This document shows, piece by piece, positions 33,500 to 41,500 of a stretch of DNA of 64,000 nucleotides. Position 1 is the stretch's first letter. Every line of letters begins with the position of its first letter. The notes beneath the pieces are model-generated. The model ran no database searches, was not told the DNA's origin, and was given only the letters and a program-made list of their open reading frames with translations. The DNA lies in assembly GCF_001571405.1 (NCBI RefSeq), contig NZ_BCNX01000006.1, positions 124,001-188,000 of the forward strand. Direction: 5' to 3'. The stretch is from Methanoculleus thermophilus (GTDB lineage Archaea > Halobacteriota > Methanomicrobia > Methanomicrobiales > Methanoculleaceae). The translations under genes and the position numbers were made by a program.

Positions 33500-33520
33500 C
33501 ACCAACCCTTACGATTGGTG
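33500..33520. promoter_or_regulatory. CACCAA-N9-TTGGTG inverted repeat upstream of smsC
   Basis: A perfect 6-base dyad with a 9-base spacer lies 54 bases upstream of the smsC start. It is just upstream of GTGTTAATGTAC, a possible TATA element for that gene. Its position suits an operator for Fe-S or iron control, but no regulator can be named. Confidence 0.4.
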
Positions 33521-33622
33521 GAGGATTGGCGCCCTTTTTCGGCTTTTGCCGGGCGGACACCCGGCTGATCGACCCTGGTCCGGCCGGTAACCGCCGCCGT
33601 GTCAGACTGCGGAGCGGTCTTT
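33521..33622 (+). other. GC-rich structured segment ending in T7, possible small RNA
   Basis: No coding frame is convincing. On the plus strand GCCGGG-CGGACA-CCCGGC forms a perfect 6-base stem. Further pairings are possible (CGGTAACCG; AGAC with GTCT), and the segment ends with TCTTTTTTT at about 33614-33622. A T-run after a folded GC-rich stretch suggests the 3' end of a short transcript. No clear TATA box precedes it, so this is tentative. Confidence 0.3.
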
Positions 33623-33679
33623 TTTTGCGCTTTCCGCGTCTGAAGATGGGCCTGCATTCCCGACGGCAGCCGTGCCTCA

Positions 33680-33716
33680 TCACTTTCACCCCGCGCACGG
33701 CCTATGGTTAAATAAT
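33680..33716 (+). promoter_or_regulatory. shared upstream element (copy A) with TATA box
   Basis: TCACTTTCACCCCGC at 33680-33694 is identical to 36862-36876. After two bases ACGGCCTA follows, then the TATA box GGTTAAATAATGCC. Copy B has the same order, ACGGCTA and then AATGCC. Transcription would start near 33736, ahead of the DNA methyltransferase gene and at the start of a small ORF. Confidence 0.55.
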
Positions 33717-33736
33717 GCCCTCACCCCGTCTCATGT

Positions 33737-33892
33737 ATGGAGCGATCGACATTTTCCACATTCGCCTGCCTCGCGGAGCGGGCTGCCCGGTATCCGACCA
33801 TCATCCGGCGGAGCCAGATGCGTAAGACTGTGTTCCTCGCCGCGACCACCCTGCCGTCGCACCCTTCTTGCAAGGCGAGGGGCTATACTTAA
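33737..33892 (+). CDS. possible small leaderless ORF (51 residues)
   Basis: ATG 33737 opens 51 codons ending at TAA 33892. The product is basic and Arg/Thr-rich, with no recognised domain; a segment reads ERAARYPTIIRRSQMRK. Support comes only from position: the TATA box at about 33707-33714 predicts transcription starting at about this ATG, so the message would be leaderless. Another ATG at 33733 in a second frame gives only about 30 codons. It could equally be untranslated leader of the methyltransferase gene, which starts 40 bases after its stop. Confidence 0.25.
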   Translation: MERSTFSTFACLAERAARYPTIIRRSQMRKTVFLAATTLPSHPSCKARGYT

Positions 33893-33932
33893 CATCTCCC
33901 GGGGTATTGGCACCTTCCGGTGATCGGACCGG

Positions 33933-34838
33933 ATGCGGCGGAAAGGCATACCGAACCGGAATGAGAAAGGGAAGGTCCGGCAGGGCACGGGGAACGCCAG
34001 GCATACCGTCCAGACCCCTGAGCCTCCTGCCATCCGGCAGTTCACGAACAGCGTCATCTGCGGCGACGCGATGGCGGTGCTCCCGGCGATCCCGGACCGG
34101 AGCATCGACCTCATCATAACATCCCCGCCCTACAACTTCGGCCACCACTACGCAAACGATTCCATGAGCGACACCCGCGAGTGGAACGACTACTTCCGGA
34201 AACTCGGCGCGGTCTGGAGCGAGTGTTACCGCATACTCAAGCCAGGAGGTCGGATCGCGATCAATATCCAGCCGCTCTTCTCCGACTACGTCCCGACACA
34301 CCATGTCATCTCATCGCAACTCCTGGGTCTAGGGTTTCTCTGGAAGGCGGAGATCCTCTGGGAGAAGAACAACTACAATGCCCGGTACACCGCGTGGGGG
34401 AGCTGGAAGTCGCCGTCGATGCCCTACCTGAAGTATACCTGGGAGTTTATCGAGGTCTTTGCGAAGGAGACGCAGAAGAAGGCCGGGAAGAAAGAGATGA
34501 TCGATATCACCGGCGACGAGTTCAAGGAGTGGGTCTTTGCCCGGTGGGTCTTTCCGGCGGAGATCCGGATGCGTGACTACCAGCACCCGGCGATGTTCCC
34601 GGAGGAACTCCCGAGAAGGCTGATCAAACTCTTCTCCTACCGGGGAGACCTGGTGCTCGACCCCTTCAACGGTGCGGGGACGACGACGCTTGTTGCCAAC
34701 CGGCTCAACCGGCGCTTCATCGGGATCGATATCTCCCCGGAGTACTGCAAGACCGCCATGGCCCGACTCTTGGGGGAGGAGGCAAAGGACGGCACCCGTG
34801 CTCCTCCTCGCTACATCGTCTGGGACCGACTCTCCTGA
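33933..34838 (+). CDS. solitary DNA methyltransferase (beta class, N4-C or N6-A)
   Basis: A 301-residue amino-methyltransferase. ITSPPYNFG holds the catalytic SPPY (64-67), and LDPFNGAGTTTLVA (243-251 and on) the SAM-binding motif I. The order catalytic motif first, SAM motif last, marks the beta class. SPPY is typical of N4-cytosine enzymes but also occurs in N6-adenine ones. No restriction gene is adjacent, so it is an orphan enzyme that may serve regulation or protection. It overlaps the convergent lipoprotein gene by 28 bases. The first 35 residues are basic and low in complexity, so the true start could be later. Confidence 0.92.
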   Translation: MRRKGIPNRNEKGKVRQGTGNARHTVQTPEPPAIRQFTNSVICGDAMAVLPAIPDRSIDLIITSPPYNFGHHYANDSMSDTREWNDYFRKLGAVWSECYRILKPGGRIAINIQPLFSDYVPTHHVISSQLLGLGFLWKAEILWEKNNYNARYTAWGSWKSPSMPYLKYTWEFIEVFAKETQKKAGKKEMIDITGDEFKEWVFARWVFPAEIRMRDYQHPAMFPEELPRRLIKLFSYRGDLVLDPFNGAGTTTLVANRLNRRFIGIDISPEYCKTAMARLLGEEAKDGTRAPPRYIVWDRLS

Positions 34839-35959
34839 ACTGGATGCGCATCAGAGTTCCCTTCGAGGTATGCCCGGGCATGGAGGTATGATCCGGGCCG
34901 GTCGTGGGTGTGGGTGACAAGATGATTGTGGAGGTTGATGACAGCCTCCGACTCCTCAAGCAGGGCGTTGTACTTCTCTACCGCATCATTGTACTCGTGG
35001 GCCTTCTCGTTGTATCTCCAGACGAGGCGGTTGTACTCCTGAAACTTCCCCGACTGAGCGAGTTCTGCCAGCCGTGCGTCGAGGGACTTGAGGGTCTCTC
35101 TCTGAACCTCCAGATCGGAGAAGCACTCCACGAGTTCTGAAGAGAGGTCTTCTGCCCGGTCGCGTGAGGCGGCAAGAGCGCGCTCGATCATCTCGATCTC
35201 GCCTGACGCCGTATAGATCCTCTGACCGTCCCCGATCGGGATGACCAGCGGGTCTGTGGTGAGGATGGTCCCGTCCGCAAGTTTGTCGGGTGGAATCCCG
35301 ACGTAACTTGCGTTCGTGGTCTCGATGTAGGCGTAGCCGGTCTCGCGGTAGAGGTTCCCGTTGCTCTTTACACCGACGGCCATGTGTGCCTCGTCCTCAA
35401 AGTAGAAGAGCGCAACAGCATACCCCTCCCTGGCCAGGAGCCCGGCAAGGAGGAGGCTTTTATCGTCGCAGTCGCCCAATCCGTCGACATACGTCTCGAT
35501 CGGGAACTTCGGCTCAACGATGGAGGTATCGGTGCTGTAGGGTATGGACTGCACGAAGGCGGTGACGAGCTCGAGATACCGGTCGCCATCGAGCCCTTTG
35601 CGGTCCCGGATCTCGCGGAAGGCGGCAAGGAGGTCGGCATAGAAGGGTTCCAGGCAGGGATCGTCGATGAACGCCCGGTAGTAGATGGGGACCCACTCCT
35701 CTTTTGAGAGATTTATTGAGAGGTAGAGTTTCCGGTCGGCCTCTTTTGCGCCGGCATAGACCGCAGGGTCAGGATCTATTCCGATCCTCTCCTCTCCGTC
35801 CTCGAAAGGGAATGTGTAGACCGGCACCCGATCGAGGCTCGCCCCCTCGATCGGCGTGATTGCCGGCGGGACGATCGGGGGCTGCAGGAAGCCTCCCAGG
35901 CATCCGGCCCCGAGAACTGCGACGACGATGATGGGTATGATGAGGGCCTGTTTCCACAT
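34811..35959 (-). CDS. lipid-anchored transglutaminase-like protein
   Basis: A 382-residue exported protein. The N terminus is a lipoprotein signal with lipobox LGAGC (Cys20). The middle holds a transglutaminase/cysteine-protease-like core: GLGDCDDKS with Cys164, then EAHMAVGV with His192, and a later Asp. From about 255 to 345 lies a long charged coiled coil (repeats rich in Leu, Glu and Lys). It may cross-link or cut surface proteins, or be an inactive binding domain; Cys and His are both present. It begins five bases after the HAD gene stop, so they are probably cotranscribed. Confidence 0.85.
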   Translation of the reverse strand: MWKQALIIPIIVVAVLGAGCLGGFLQPPIVPPAITPIEGASLDRVPVYTFPFEDGEERIGIDPDPAVYAGAKEADRKLYLSINLSKEEWVPIYYRAFIDDPCLEPFYADLLAAFREIRDRKGLDGDRYLELVTAFVQSIPYSTDTSIVEPKFPIETYVDGLGDCDDKSLLLAGLLAREGYAVALFYFEDEAHMAVGVKSNGNLYRETGYAYIETTNASYVGIPPDKLADGTILTTDPLVIPIGDGQRIYTASGEIEMIERALAASRDRAEDLSSELVECFSDLEVQRETLKSLDARLAELAQSGKFQEYNRLVWRYNEKAHEYNDAVEKYNALLEESEAVINLHNHLVTHTHDRPGSYLHARAYLEGNSDAHPVQESRSQTM

Positions 35960-35964
35960 GGTAT

Positions 35965-36729
35965 TCAGAGGTATTCAGGGAGATTTGCAAGCGAGTCGAT
36001 GATAAGATCCGGCGTGATCCCCGACCGCAAGACTGCCTCTTCTCGATATTTGCCGGTCCTCGTCAGGATGCCCTGCATCCCGCAGGCCTGGGCGCCGCCG
36101 ACATCGGTGACGATATCGTCGCCGACCATCGCCGCCTCGTCCGGGCGCGCCCCGATCTCCCGGAGCGCCCGGAGGAAGAACGCCGGGGAAGGTTTTCCGA
36201 TCACCTCGGCCTTCTTTTCGGTGGCATACTCGAGCGCGACGACGAAGGGGCCCGCCGAGAGCATCAGCCCGTCCGGTCCCATCCAGTAGCGGTCTTTCTC
36301 GAGCGCGACGAGGTCCGCCCCGTTCATGAGCAGGCGAAACGCCCGGTTCATCGAGGCGTAGGTGATCCCGTCGGCCGCATCGGCGACCACGACCGCATCC
36401 GCTCCCTCCTCTACTGCCACAATCCCGGCCTCCTCAAAGTCCGTCCGGGCATCCGGGGTGGTGAGGAGGAAGCACCTGGCACGATCGCTCTCCTTGAGGT
36501 GCGCCGCGGCGGCCACCGGGGCGGTGATGATCCAGGACTCCGGGATGGCGTAACCGAGGTTCTGCAGCCGCCGGGCAACCGAACGGCGGGAGCGGCGAGT
36601 GGTGTTTGAGACGAACCGATAGGGTATGCCCCGCCGGTCAAGTTCCCGGAGCGCCTGGTCTGCTCCGTCGATGGCCCGGTCGCCGACGTAGAGGACGCCG
36701 TCGATGTCGATCAGGACTGCACTGACCAT
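35965..36729 (-). CDS. HAD-superfamily IIA phosphatase (NagD/LHPP-like)
   Basis: A 254-residue protein with all four HAD motifs: DIDGVLYVG (Asp nucleophile), VSNTTRRS (motif II), the lysine in GKPSPAFF, and GDDIVTDVGGA. The cap type is IIA, as in NagD and LHPP. Such enzymes remove phosphate from sugar or nucleotide phosphates; the substrate is unknown. A TATA box, GTATAAATATCC, lies at about 36748-36760 on the minus strand. It precedes the transglutaminase-like lipoprotein gene on the same message. Confidence 0.9.
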   Translation of the reverse strand: MVSAVLIDIDGVLYVGDRAIDGADQALRELDRRGIPYRFVSNTTRRSRRSVARRLQNLGYAIPESWIITAPVAAAAHLKESDRARCFLLTTPDARTDFEEAGIVAVEEGADAVVVADAADGITYASMNRAFRLLMNGADLVALEKDRYWMGPDGLMLSAGPFVVALEYATEKKAEVIGKPSPAFFLRALREIGARPDEAAMVGDDIVTDVGGAQACGMQGILTRTGKYREEAVLRSGITPDLIIDSLANLPEYL

Positions 36730-36861
36730 ACTGCTCTCTGTTGTCCGGATGGATATTTATACAGTGTGTGCGGGCACGACACTTCATCCGCAGTCTTACA
36801 AAAATCTCAGGGGTTTTCACGCCCCGTCCCTCTTTTGGCGTGAGATGATCCGGGGAGTCAT

Positions 36862-36894
36862 TCACTTTCACCCCGCAACGGCTACCTTGAATGC
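36862..36894 (+). promoter_or_regulatory. shared upstream element (copy B)
   Basis: TCACTTTCACCCCGC at 36862-36876 is identical to copy A. One base later ACGGCTA follows, then ACCTTGAATGCC at the place of the TATA box. A start of transcription about 25 bases on would fall just before the exonuclease ATG at 36923. GGGG at 36853-36856 can also pair with the CCCC inside the element. Confidence 0.55.
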
Positions 36895-36922
36895 CGCGAG
36901 GCTCTAACCCTCTGCCGGGAGA

Positions 36923-38002
36923 ATGGTTCACCCCTTTGATCAGGCGGGTAAGTTGTGGCGTGTCCGGATTGACCGGGCCGGGGAGTATGAGGTCGTCGAC
37001 GAGAGCGAAAAGCACCTTCCCGGCCCATGGTCGACGTTCATCCGCCGCTCCGACTACGATGATGCCCGAAGGCTTCAAAACACCCTTGTTGCCGAGTACC
37101 GGGGGCGGAGATTTGAGGATGCTTTCCGCGGCCGGGAAGTTGTCTGCTCCGCCGGGAGGTGCTGTCTCCTCGAATCTCGCAGAACCATGGACCTCGATGC
37201 CCGCGACCCGGACCGGGCGACTGAGGCAATCCTATCGGATCTCACATTGGTCCACGGCATCGGCAGGGTGACCGAGCGGCGATTGAAGAGGCGGGGTTAT
37301 CAGACGATCGCCGATCTCGTCCGGCACCCCTGCTACCGCCAGGAAGCCTCAAAGGTCCTGGAACTCGTGGCGGAGGGGAATACCCGTGACCTCATGGAGC
37401 AGATCGGGCGGCGACACCGCCGAAGCGACCCGCTCCTCCTTGAGGCCTGCCGGTTCCATGCCCCGGAGGACTTTCTCTTCCTGGATATCGAGACGCTGGG
37501 GCTCTTCTCTCGCCCGATCATCCTCATCGGTCTTGCCCGGGCCCGGGGAGGATCGATAACCATCAGCCAGTACCTGCTTAGATCAGTTGACGAGGAGGAG
37601 GCGGCGCTCACCTCCGTCCTCCCCGAACTGGAAACGGAGAGCACGGTCCTCGTCACCTTCAACGGCCGGGCGTTCGACCTCCCCTATATCCGTGAGCGGT
37701 TAGGATACTACGGCATCTTGGCTGACCTTGATATGCCGCATGTTGACGTCCTCCACTTCGCACGACGCCGCTGGGGTGAGACGCTATCTTCCTGCCGGCT
37801 CTCTGCGCTCGAGGCGGAGATCCTCGGTCTTGCCCGAGAGAATGATCTCCCGGGAGCGCTGGTGCCGGAGTTCTACGACACCTACCAGCGCACCGGAAAT
37901 CCCGGTCCGCTCATCCCGATCGTGGAGCATAACCGTCAGGATCTCGTCTCGCTTGTCCGGCTCTTTGCGCTTCTCCGGGGGGATGGCAACGACTGTGCGT
38001 GA
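36923..38002 (+). CDS. DEDD-family 3'-5' exonuclease with HhH motif (MrfB/YprB-like)
   Basis: A 359-residue protein. The C-terminal part has the DEDD exonuclease residues: D188 and E190 in FLDIETLGL, D252 in VTFNGRAFDLPYI, and H336/D340 in EHNRQD. Residues 106-135 (LVHGIGRVTERRLKRRG and on) form a helix-hairpin-helix, which often binds DNA. The N-terminal 90 residues are not recognised. The RNase-H-like core resembles the YprB/MrfB group. Its coding end overlaps the next gene, a YprA/MrfA-type helicase, by 20 bases. In Bacillus subtilis these two proteins form a mitomycin-lesion repair pathway. A similar task here is inferred. Confidence 0.88.
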   Translation: MVHPFDQAGKLWRVRIDRAGEYEVVDESEKHLPGPWSTFIRRSDYDDARRLQNTLVAEYRGRRFEDAFRGREVVCSAGRCCLLESRRTMDLDARDPDRATEAILSDLTLVHGIGRVTERRLKRRGYQTIADLVRHPCYRQEASKVLELVAEGNTRDLMEQIGRRHRRSDPLLLEACRFHAPEDFLFLDIETLGLFSRPIILIGLARARGGSITISQYLLRSVDEEEAALTSVLPELETESTVLVTFNGRAFDLPYIRERLGYYGILADLDMPHVDVLHFARRRWGETLSSCRLSALEAEILGLARENDLPGALVPEFYDTYQRTGNPGPLIPIVEHNRQDLVSLVRLFALLRGDGNDCA

Positions 38003-40232
38003 ATTCCTCGACCTGCTCGCGGCGGACCCAAACGTCGTGCATACCAGGACCACGCCGCCCCGGGCGGCCCGGTACGGAATCCTCTTCCGTCCCCTCCCGG
38101 AAGGCCTCCGTACCTACTGCGAGGGAAGAGGGATCCGGCTTTATACCCACCAGGCTGCGGCGATCGAGCATCTGCGCGCCGGAGAGAACGTCATCATCAC
38201 CACGCCGACCGCGAGCGGAAAGACGCTCGCTTTCCTCCTCCCGGTCTTCGAGCGTCTGGCGCTCGACCCCGCCGCGACCGCCCTCTTCCTCTACCCGACA
38301 AAGGCGCTCGCAAACGATCAGGTAAAGACCATCCGGGAGATAGAGGACGTTTCGGGAATACGGGTGGATGCGGCCATCTACGACGGCGATACGCCCGCCG
38401 GAAAGCGGCCGGCGATCCGGGATCGGTCCCGGATCATCCTATCAAACCCCCACGAACTCCACCAGGTCCTCGCCTGGCACATGAAGTGGAGCCGTTTTTT
38501 CCGAAACCTCCGGTTCGTGGTGGTCGACGAGGCGCATCGCTATCGCGGGGTTGCGGGATCTCATATGGCCATGCTCCTCCGCCGCCTTGCCCGCATTGCG
38601 GAGTACTACGGTGCCCGGCCGCAGTTCGTCCTCTCCTCTGCCACCCTTGCAAACCCGACCGAGTTCGCCGCCCGCCTGACCGGCGAGGAGGCGATCCTTA
38701 TCGAGGATGACGGATCGCCGGCGGGTGAAAAGACGTTCATCCTCTACAACCCCTCTGTTGGAGACGGCGGACGATCGGTCCATTCTGTGACGAAGGACCT
38801 CCTCCTCGCCTCGGTGGAGAGCGGGTGCCGGACACTCTGTTTCACCCTCACCCGGAGGCTTGCCGAAGTGATCGCGGCCCGGTCCCGGGAGGTTCCAGGG
38901 ATAAGCGCCTACCGGGCCGGCTACCTCCCGACCGTCCGGCGTGCGATCGAGGACGCCGCGAAGGACGGCAGCCTTCGCGGCGTCGTGACGACGAACGCCC
39001 TCGAACTCGGGATCGATATCGGGTCGCTTGACGGTGTCATCATATCGGGGTATCCGGGGACGATGATCTCCTTCCGGCAGCAGGCGGGACGGGCTGGACG
39101 CCGTTTGGGGGAGTCTTTTGCCGTCCTGGTCGGGTTCGAGAACCCTCTCGACCAGTATTTCATGCGCCACCCGGAGGAGTTCTTCTCCCGGCCCTGCGAG
39201 CACGCCGTCGTGGACACGGAGAACCCCTACATCCTCTCGGGCCATCTCCTCTGTGCGGCATCGGAACTCCCGGTCGACCCAAAGCGCGATGCCCGCTGGT
39301 TCGGTCCCGATATCGCGGAGATGCTTGCTGCGCTCGAGCGTGTCTGCCTGCTCCGGAAGGCTTCGCGGGGCTGGATCTATGCCGGGCGGAGACGGGCGGC
39401 GGAGATGGTCGGGCTTGATTCCGTTACCTCCGATACCTTCCGGGTGATGTATGAGGGCAGGCTGCTCGAGACGATGGATCGTGAGCAGGCCTTCCGGGAG
39501 GCTCACCCGGGTGCAATCCTCCTCCATCGCGGGGAGACCTACGTGGTGACCGAGATGGACCTTGAGCAGCGCACGATTCAGGTGGAGGAGACCGATACCG
39601 ATACCTACACCCAGCCCCTCGTCACCACCGATGTTGCGGTCGTGCAGGAACTCCGGCGCCGCGACATCGGCGGCGTGGGAGTCTCGTTTGGGGACGTTAC
39701 AGTCAGTCGGCAGGTCATCGGGTACACGGTGCGGCACTATGATCGGGTCGTGAGCCACCACCGGCTGGACCTCCCGCCGCTCTCCCTCGCGACAAAGGCC
39801 TTCTGGCTCACCATACCGGACCGGACGTTGGATACGATCACCGCTAAAGGGTTGGACGTTGCCGGTGGGCTGCACGGTGCGGAGCATGCCCTGATCGCAG
39901 TCATGCCCTACCATGTCGTCTGCGACCGCCGCGATATCGGCGGTCTTTCGACCCCTCTTCACCCTGCAACCGGTGCTCCGACGATCTTCGTCTACGACGG
40001 CTATGAGGGCGGGATCGGGCTTGCCGAGAAGGCCTCCACTCTCCTCCCCGCGATCGCCGGGATGACGCACGAACTGGTCCGCGACTGCTCGTGCACCGCA
40101 GGGTGTCCGGCATGCATCTACTCGCCACAGTGCGGGAACCAGAACCAGCCCCTCGATAAAGAGGCGGCCATTCTTATCCTCGACGACCTCGCCCGACGAC
40201 TTGCGACGGGTACTTCCACTCCGGACGCCTGA
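37983..40232 (+). CDS. DEAD/DEAH helicase with C-terminal Cys cluster (MrfA/YprA-like)
   Basis: A 749-residue superfamily 2 helicase. TTPTASGKT (73-81) is motif I, VVDEAHRYRG motif II, LSSATLAN motif III, ALELGIDIG motif V and QQAGRAGR motif VI. The C terminus carries C702, C704, C708, C711 and C717 in a DUF1998-like metal-binding domain, as in MrfA and the yeast-type Hrq1 group. Such helicases track 3'-5' on DNA and help remove bulky or cross-linked lesions. ATG 37983 lies inside the last 20 bases of the exonuclease gene. An open frame from 37728 only mirrors that gene. Confidence 0.93.
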   Translation: MATTVREFLDLLAADPNVVHTRTTPPRAARYGILFRPLPEGLRTYCEGRGIRLYTHQAAAIEHLRAGENVIITTPTASGKTLAFLLPVFERLALDPAATALFLYPTKALANDQVKTIREIEDVSGIRVDAAIYDGDTPAGKRPAIRDRSRIILSNPHELHQVLAWHMKWSRFFRNLRFVVVDEAHRYRGVAGSHMAMLLRRLARIAEYYGARPQFVLSSATLANPTEFAARLTGEEAILIEDDGSPAGEKTFILYNPSVGDGGRSVHSVTKDLLLASVESGCRTLCFTLTRRLAEVIAARSREVPGISAYRAGYLPTVRRAIEDAAKDGSLRGVVTTNALELGIDIGSLDGVIISGYPGTMISFRQQAGRAGRRLGESFAVLVGFENPLDQYFMRHPEEFFSRPCEHAVVDTENPYILSGHLLCAASELPVDPKRDARWFGPDIAEMLAALERVCLLRKASRGWIYAGRRRAAEMVGLDSVTSDTFRVMYEGRLLETMDREQAFREAHPGAILLHRGETYVVTEMDLEQRTIQVEETDTDTYTQPLVTTDVAVVQELRRRDIGGVGVSFGDVTVSRQVIGYTVRHYDRVVSHHRLDLPPLSLATKAFWLTIPDRTLDTITAKGLDVAGGLHGAEHALIAVMPYHVVCDRRDIGGLSTPLHPATGAPTIFVYDGYEGGIGLAEKASTLLPAIAGMTHELVRDCSCTAGCPACIYSPQCGNQNQPLDKEAAILILDDLARRLATGTSTPDA

Positions 40233-40286
40233 CCGATACTCTCAAGTCTCCTTGAGAACGATTACGCGATCACCGGTCTGCCTGTC

Positions 40287-40856
40287 ATGAATATTGTTCT
40301 GGTCCCTATCGGGGCGGTCGATCCGGCCGAGTTGCGGATGCTTGTGAACCCCTTACGAGCAGTCTTCTCCCGGGACGTCGTGATCGGCGAGGGGGTGCCC
40401 CTCCCAAAAGCCGCACGAAATGATCCCCGCAGTCAGCATGACGCGGAGATGGTGCTTGAGTCCCTTGCCCTCTCCGTGGAGATGGAGCGTCACGATCGGG
40501 TGCTGGGAGTCACGAACGCCGATCTCTACCTTCCCGGAATGAACTTCGTCTTCGGGATCGCAAGGGAGCGATGGGCAATAATATCCCTGCACCGGCTCAG
40601 AGAGTCGTTTTACGGTCTTCCTGATGATCCGGACCTCTTTCGCCGCCGGGCTGTTGTGGAGGCCGTGCATGAGCTGGGACACACCTTCGGGCTTGCTCAC
40701 TGCAAACGATCCCGGTGCGTCATGTTCTTCTCGAACACCGTCGCCGAGACCGATCGGAAAGGGCCGGAGTTCTGCATGAGGTGTCGTCTCCATCTTGCTT
40801 CCGAAGGGCTCGGCGGTCGGGCTCTTGCCTGGGGAGGCGGCCCGGTCGAATCGTGA
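40287..40856 (+). CDS. amzA: archaemetzincin zinc protease
   Basis: A 189-residue metzincin. HELGHTFGLAH (128-138) supplies the catalytic Glu129 and three zinc His. The family's second zinc site is formed by C139, C144, C163 and C166 in the CKRSRCVMFFSN and CMRC segments. Archaemetzincins are soluble zinc proteases found in archaea and vertebrates; their natural substrates are unknown. The start at 40287 (MNIVLVPIG) is the family form. It follows the helicase by 54 bases on the same strand. Confidence 0.95.
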   Translation: MNIVLVPIGAVDPAELRMLVNPLRAVFSRDVVIGEGVPLPKAARNDPRSQHDAEMVLESLALSVEMERHDRVLGVTNADLYLPGMNFVFGIARERWAIISLHRLRESFYGLPDDPDLFRRRAVVEAVHELGHTFGLAHCKRSRCVMFFSNTVAETDRKGPEFCMRCRLHLASEGLGGRALAWGGGPVES

Positions 40857-41244
40857 CGGCTCCACCTGTTCCCCGGGGGTGCGGCGCCCGTCGAGGGCCG
40901 GGCGAGAGAGCGGGTCCGGTTTGGAAATGACCTACACCTCCCTCTGGGAAACTGAAATAATCGTTCCATCACTCCGCGCTCTTTGCGAACGTTTGGATCG
41001 CCTCGAAAAATTATATTTTACGGTGCATAAAATTGTATATCCTCAATAAAACGTTAAATTATGGATTATATGGTTATTTAAAGGATATTCTAACGAATAA
41101 AAAATCGTAATGTTTTTAAATTCAAACTCCGACCTTAGAAATGCCCCCAATATCTTTTTATGACTCTACCGTTCTTCTGTTGCAACTCTTTTATCAATTG
41201 CACCTCGCCGGGAGCGATGATCGTTCTGCTCGCCTTCTTCCCGG
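40857..41244. other. AT-rich gap between convergent genes
   Basis: Nearly 400 bases lie between the 3' ends of amzA and the XRE regulator gene. The part 41010-41200 is strikingly AT-rich against GC-rich surroundings and holds several TATA-like runs (GGTTATTTAAAGG, TTTTTAAATTC). No ORF over 60 codons is plausible there. Convergent genes need no promoters here, so the composition is not explained. Confidence 0.4.
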
Positions 41245-41451
41245 TCACGCCAGATCCTCGTCATCGAAGGTGAAGACCTCCTCGATGGTGGAATCAAGCG
41301 CCCGGGCCACCTTGTAGGCGAGTTTTAGGGAGGGGTTGTACTTCCCTTTCTCAAGGAAGACAATCGTCTCGCGCCGGACCCCTACCTGCTGTGCCAGTTC
41401 CTCCTGGGTGAGCCCGGTCTTTGCCCGGAGTTCCCGGATCCGGGTCTTCAT
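41245..41451 (-). CDS. XRE-family HTH regulator
   Basis: A 68-residue protein that is almost all helix-turn-helix: [25 protein letters not shown] followed by [15 protein letters not shown] (the first stretch is read in two parts, 12-24 and 25-36). This short form is typical of regulators paired with a small membrane protein. ATG 41451 (MKTRIRELR) is used. The gene follows the DUF2178 gene on the same strand, and a perfect 15-base palindrome lies in their promoter, a likely site for self-repression. Confidence 0.9.
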   Translation of the reverse strand: MKTRIRELRAKTGLTQEELAQQVGVRRETIVFLEKGKYNPSLKLAYKVARALDSTIEEVFTFDDEDLA

Positions 41452-41500
41452 CCCGCATCCCCCTTCCAGATCTGGCGCTGGCCTCCTGCCCACGTTCGCC

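Noticed and set aside
33801-34304. 167-codon minus-strand frame opposite the DNA methyltransferase
   Set aside because: The plus strand carries SPPY and DPFNGAGTT in the right order; the minus frame has no motif.
38442-40070. 542-codon minus-strand frame opposite the helicase
   Set aside because: All helicase motifs lie on the plus strand; the opposite frame is low in hydrophobic core and has no family features.
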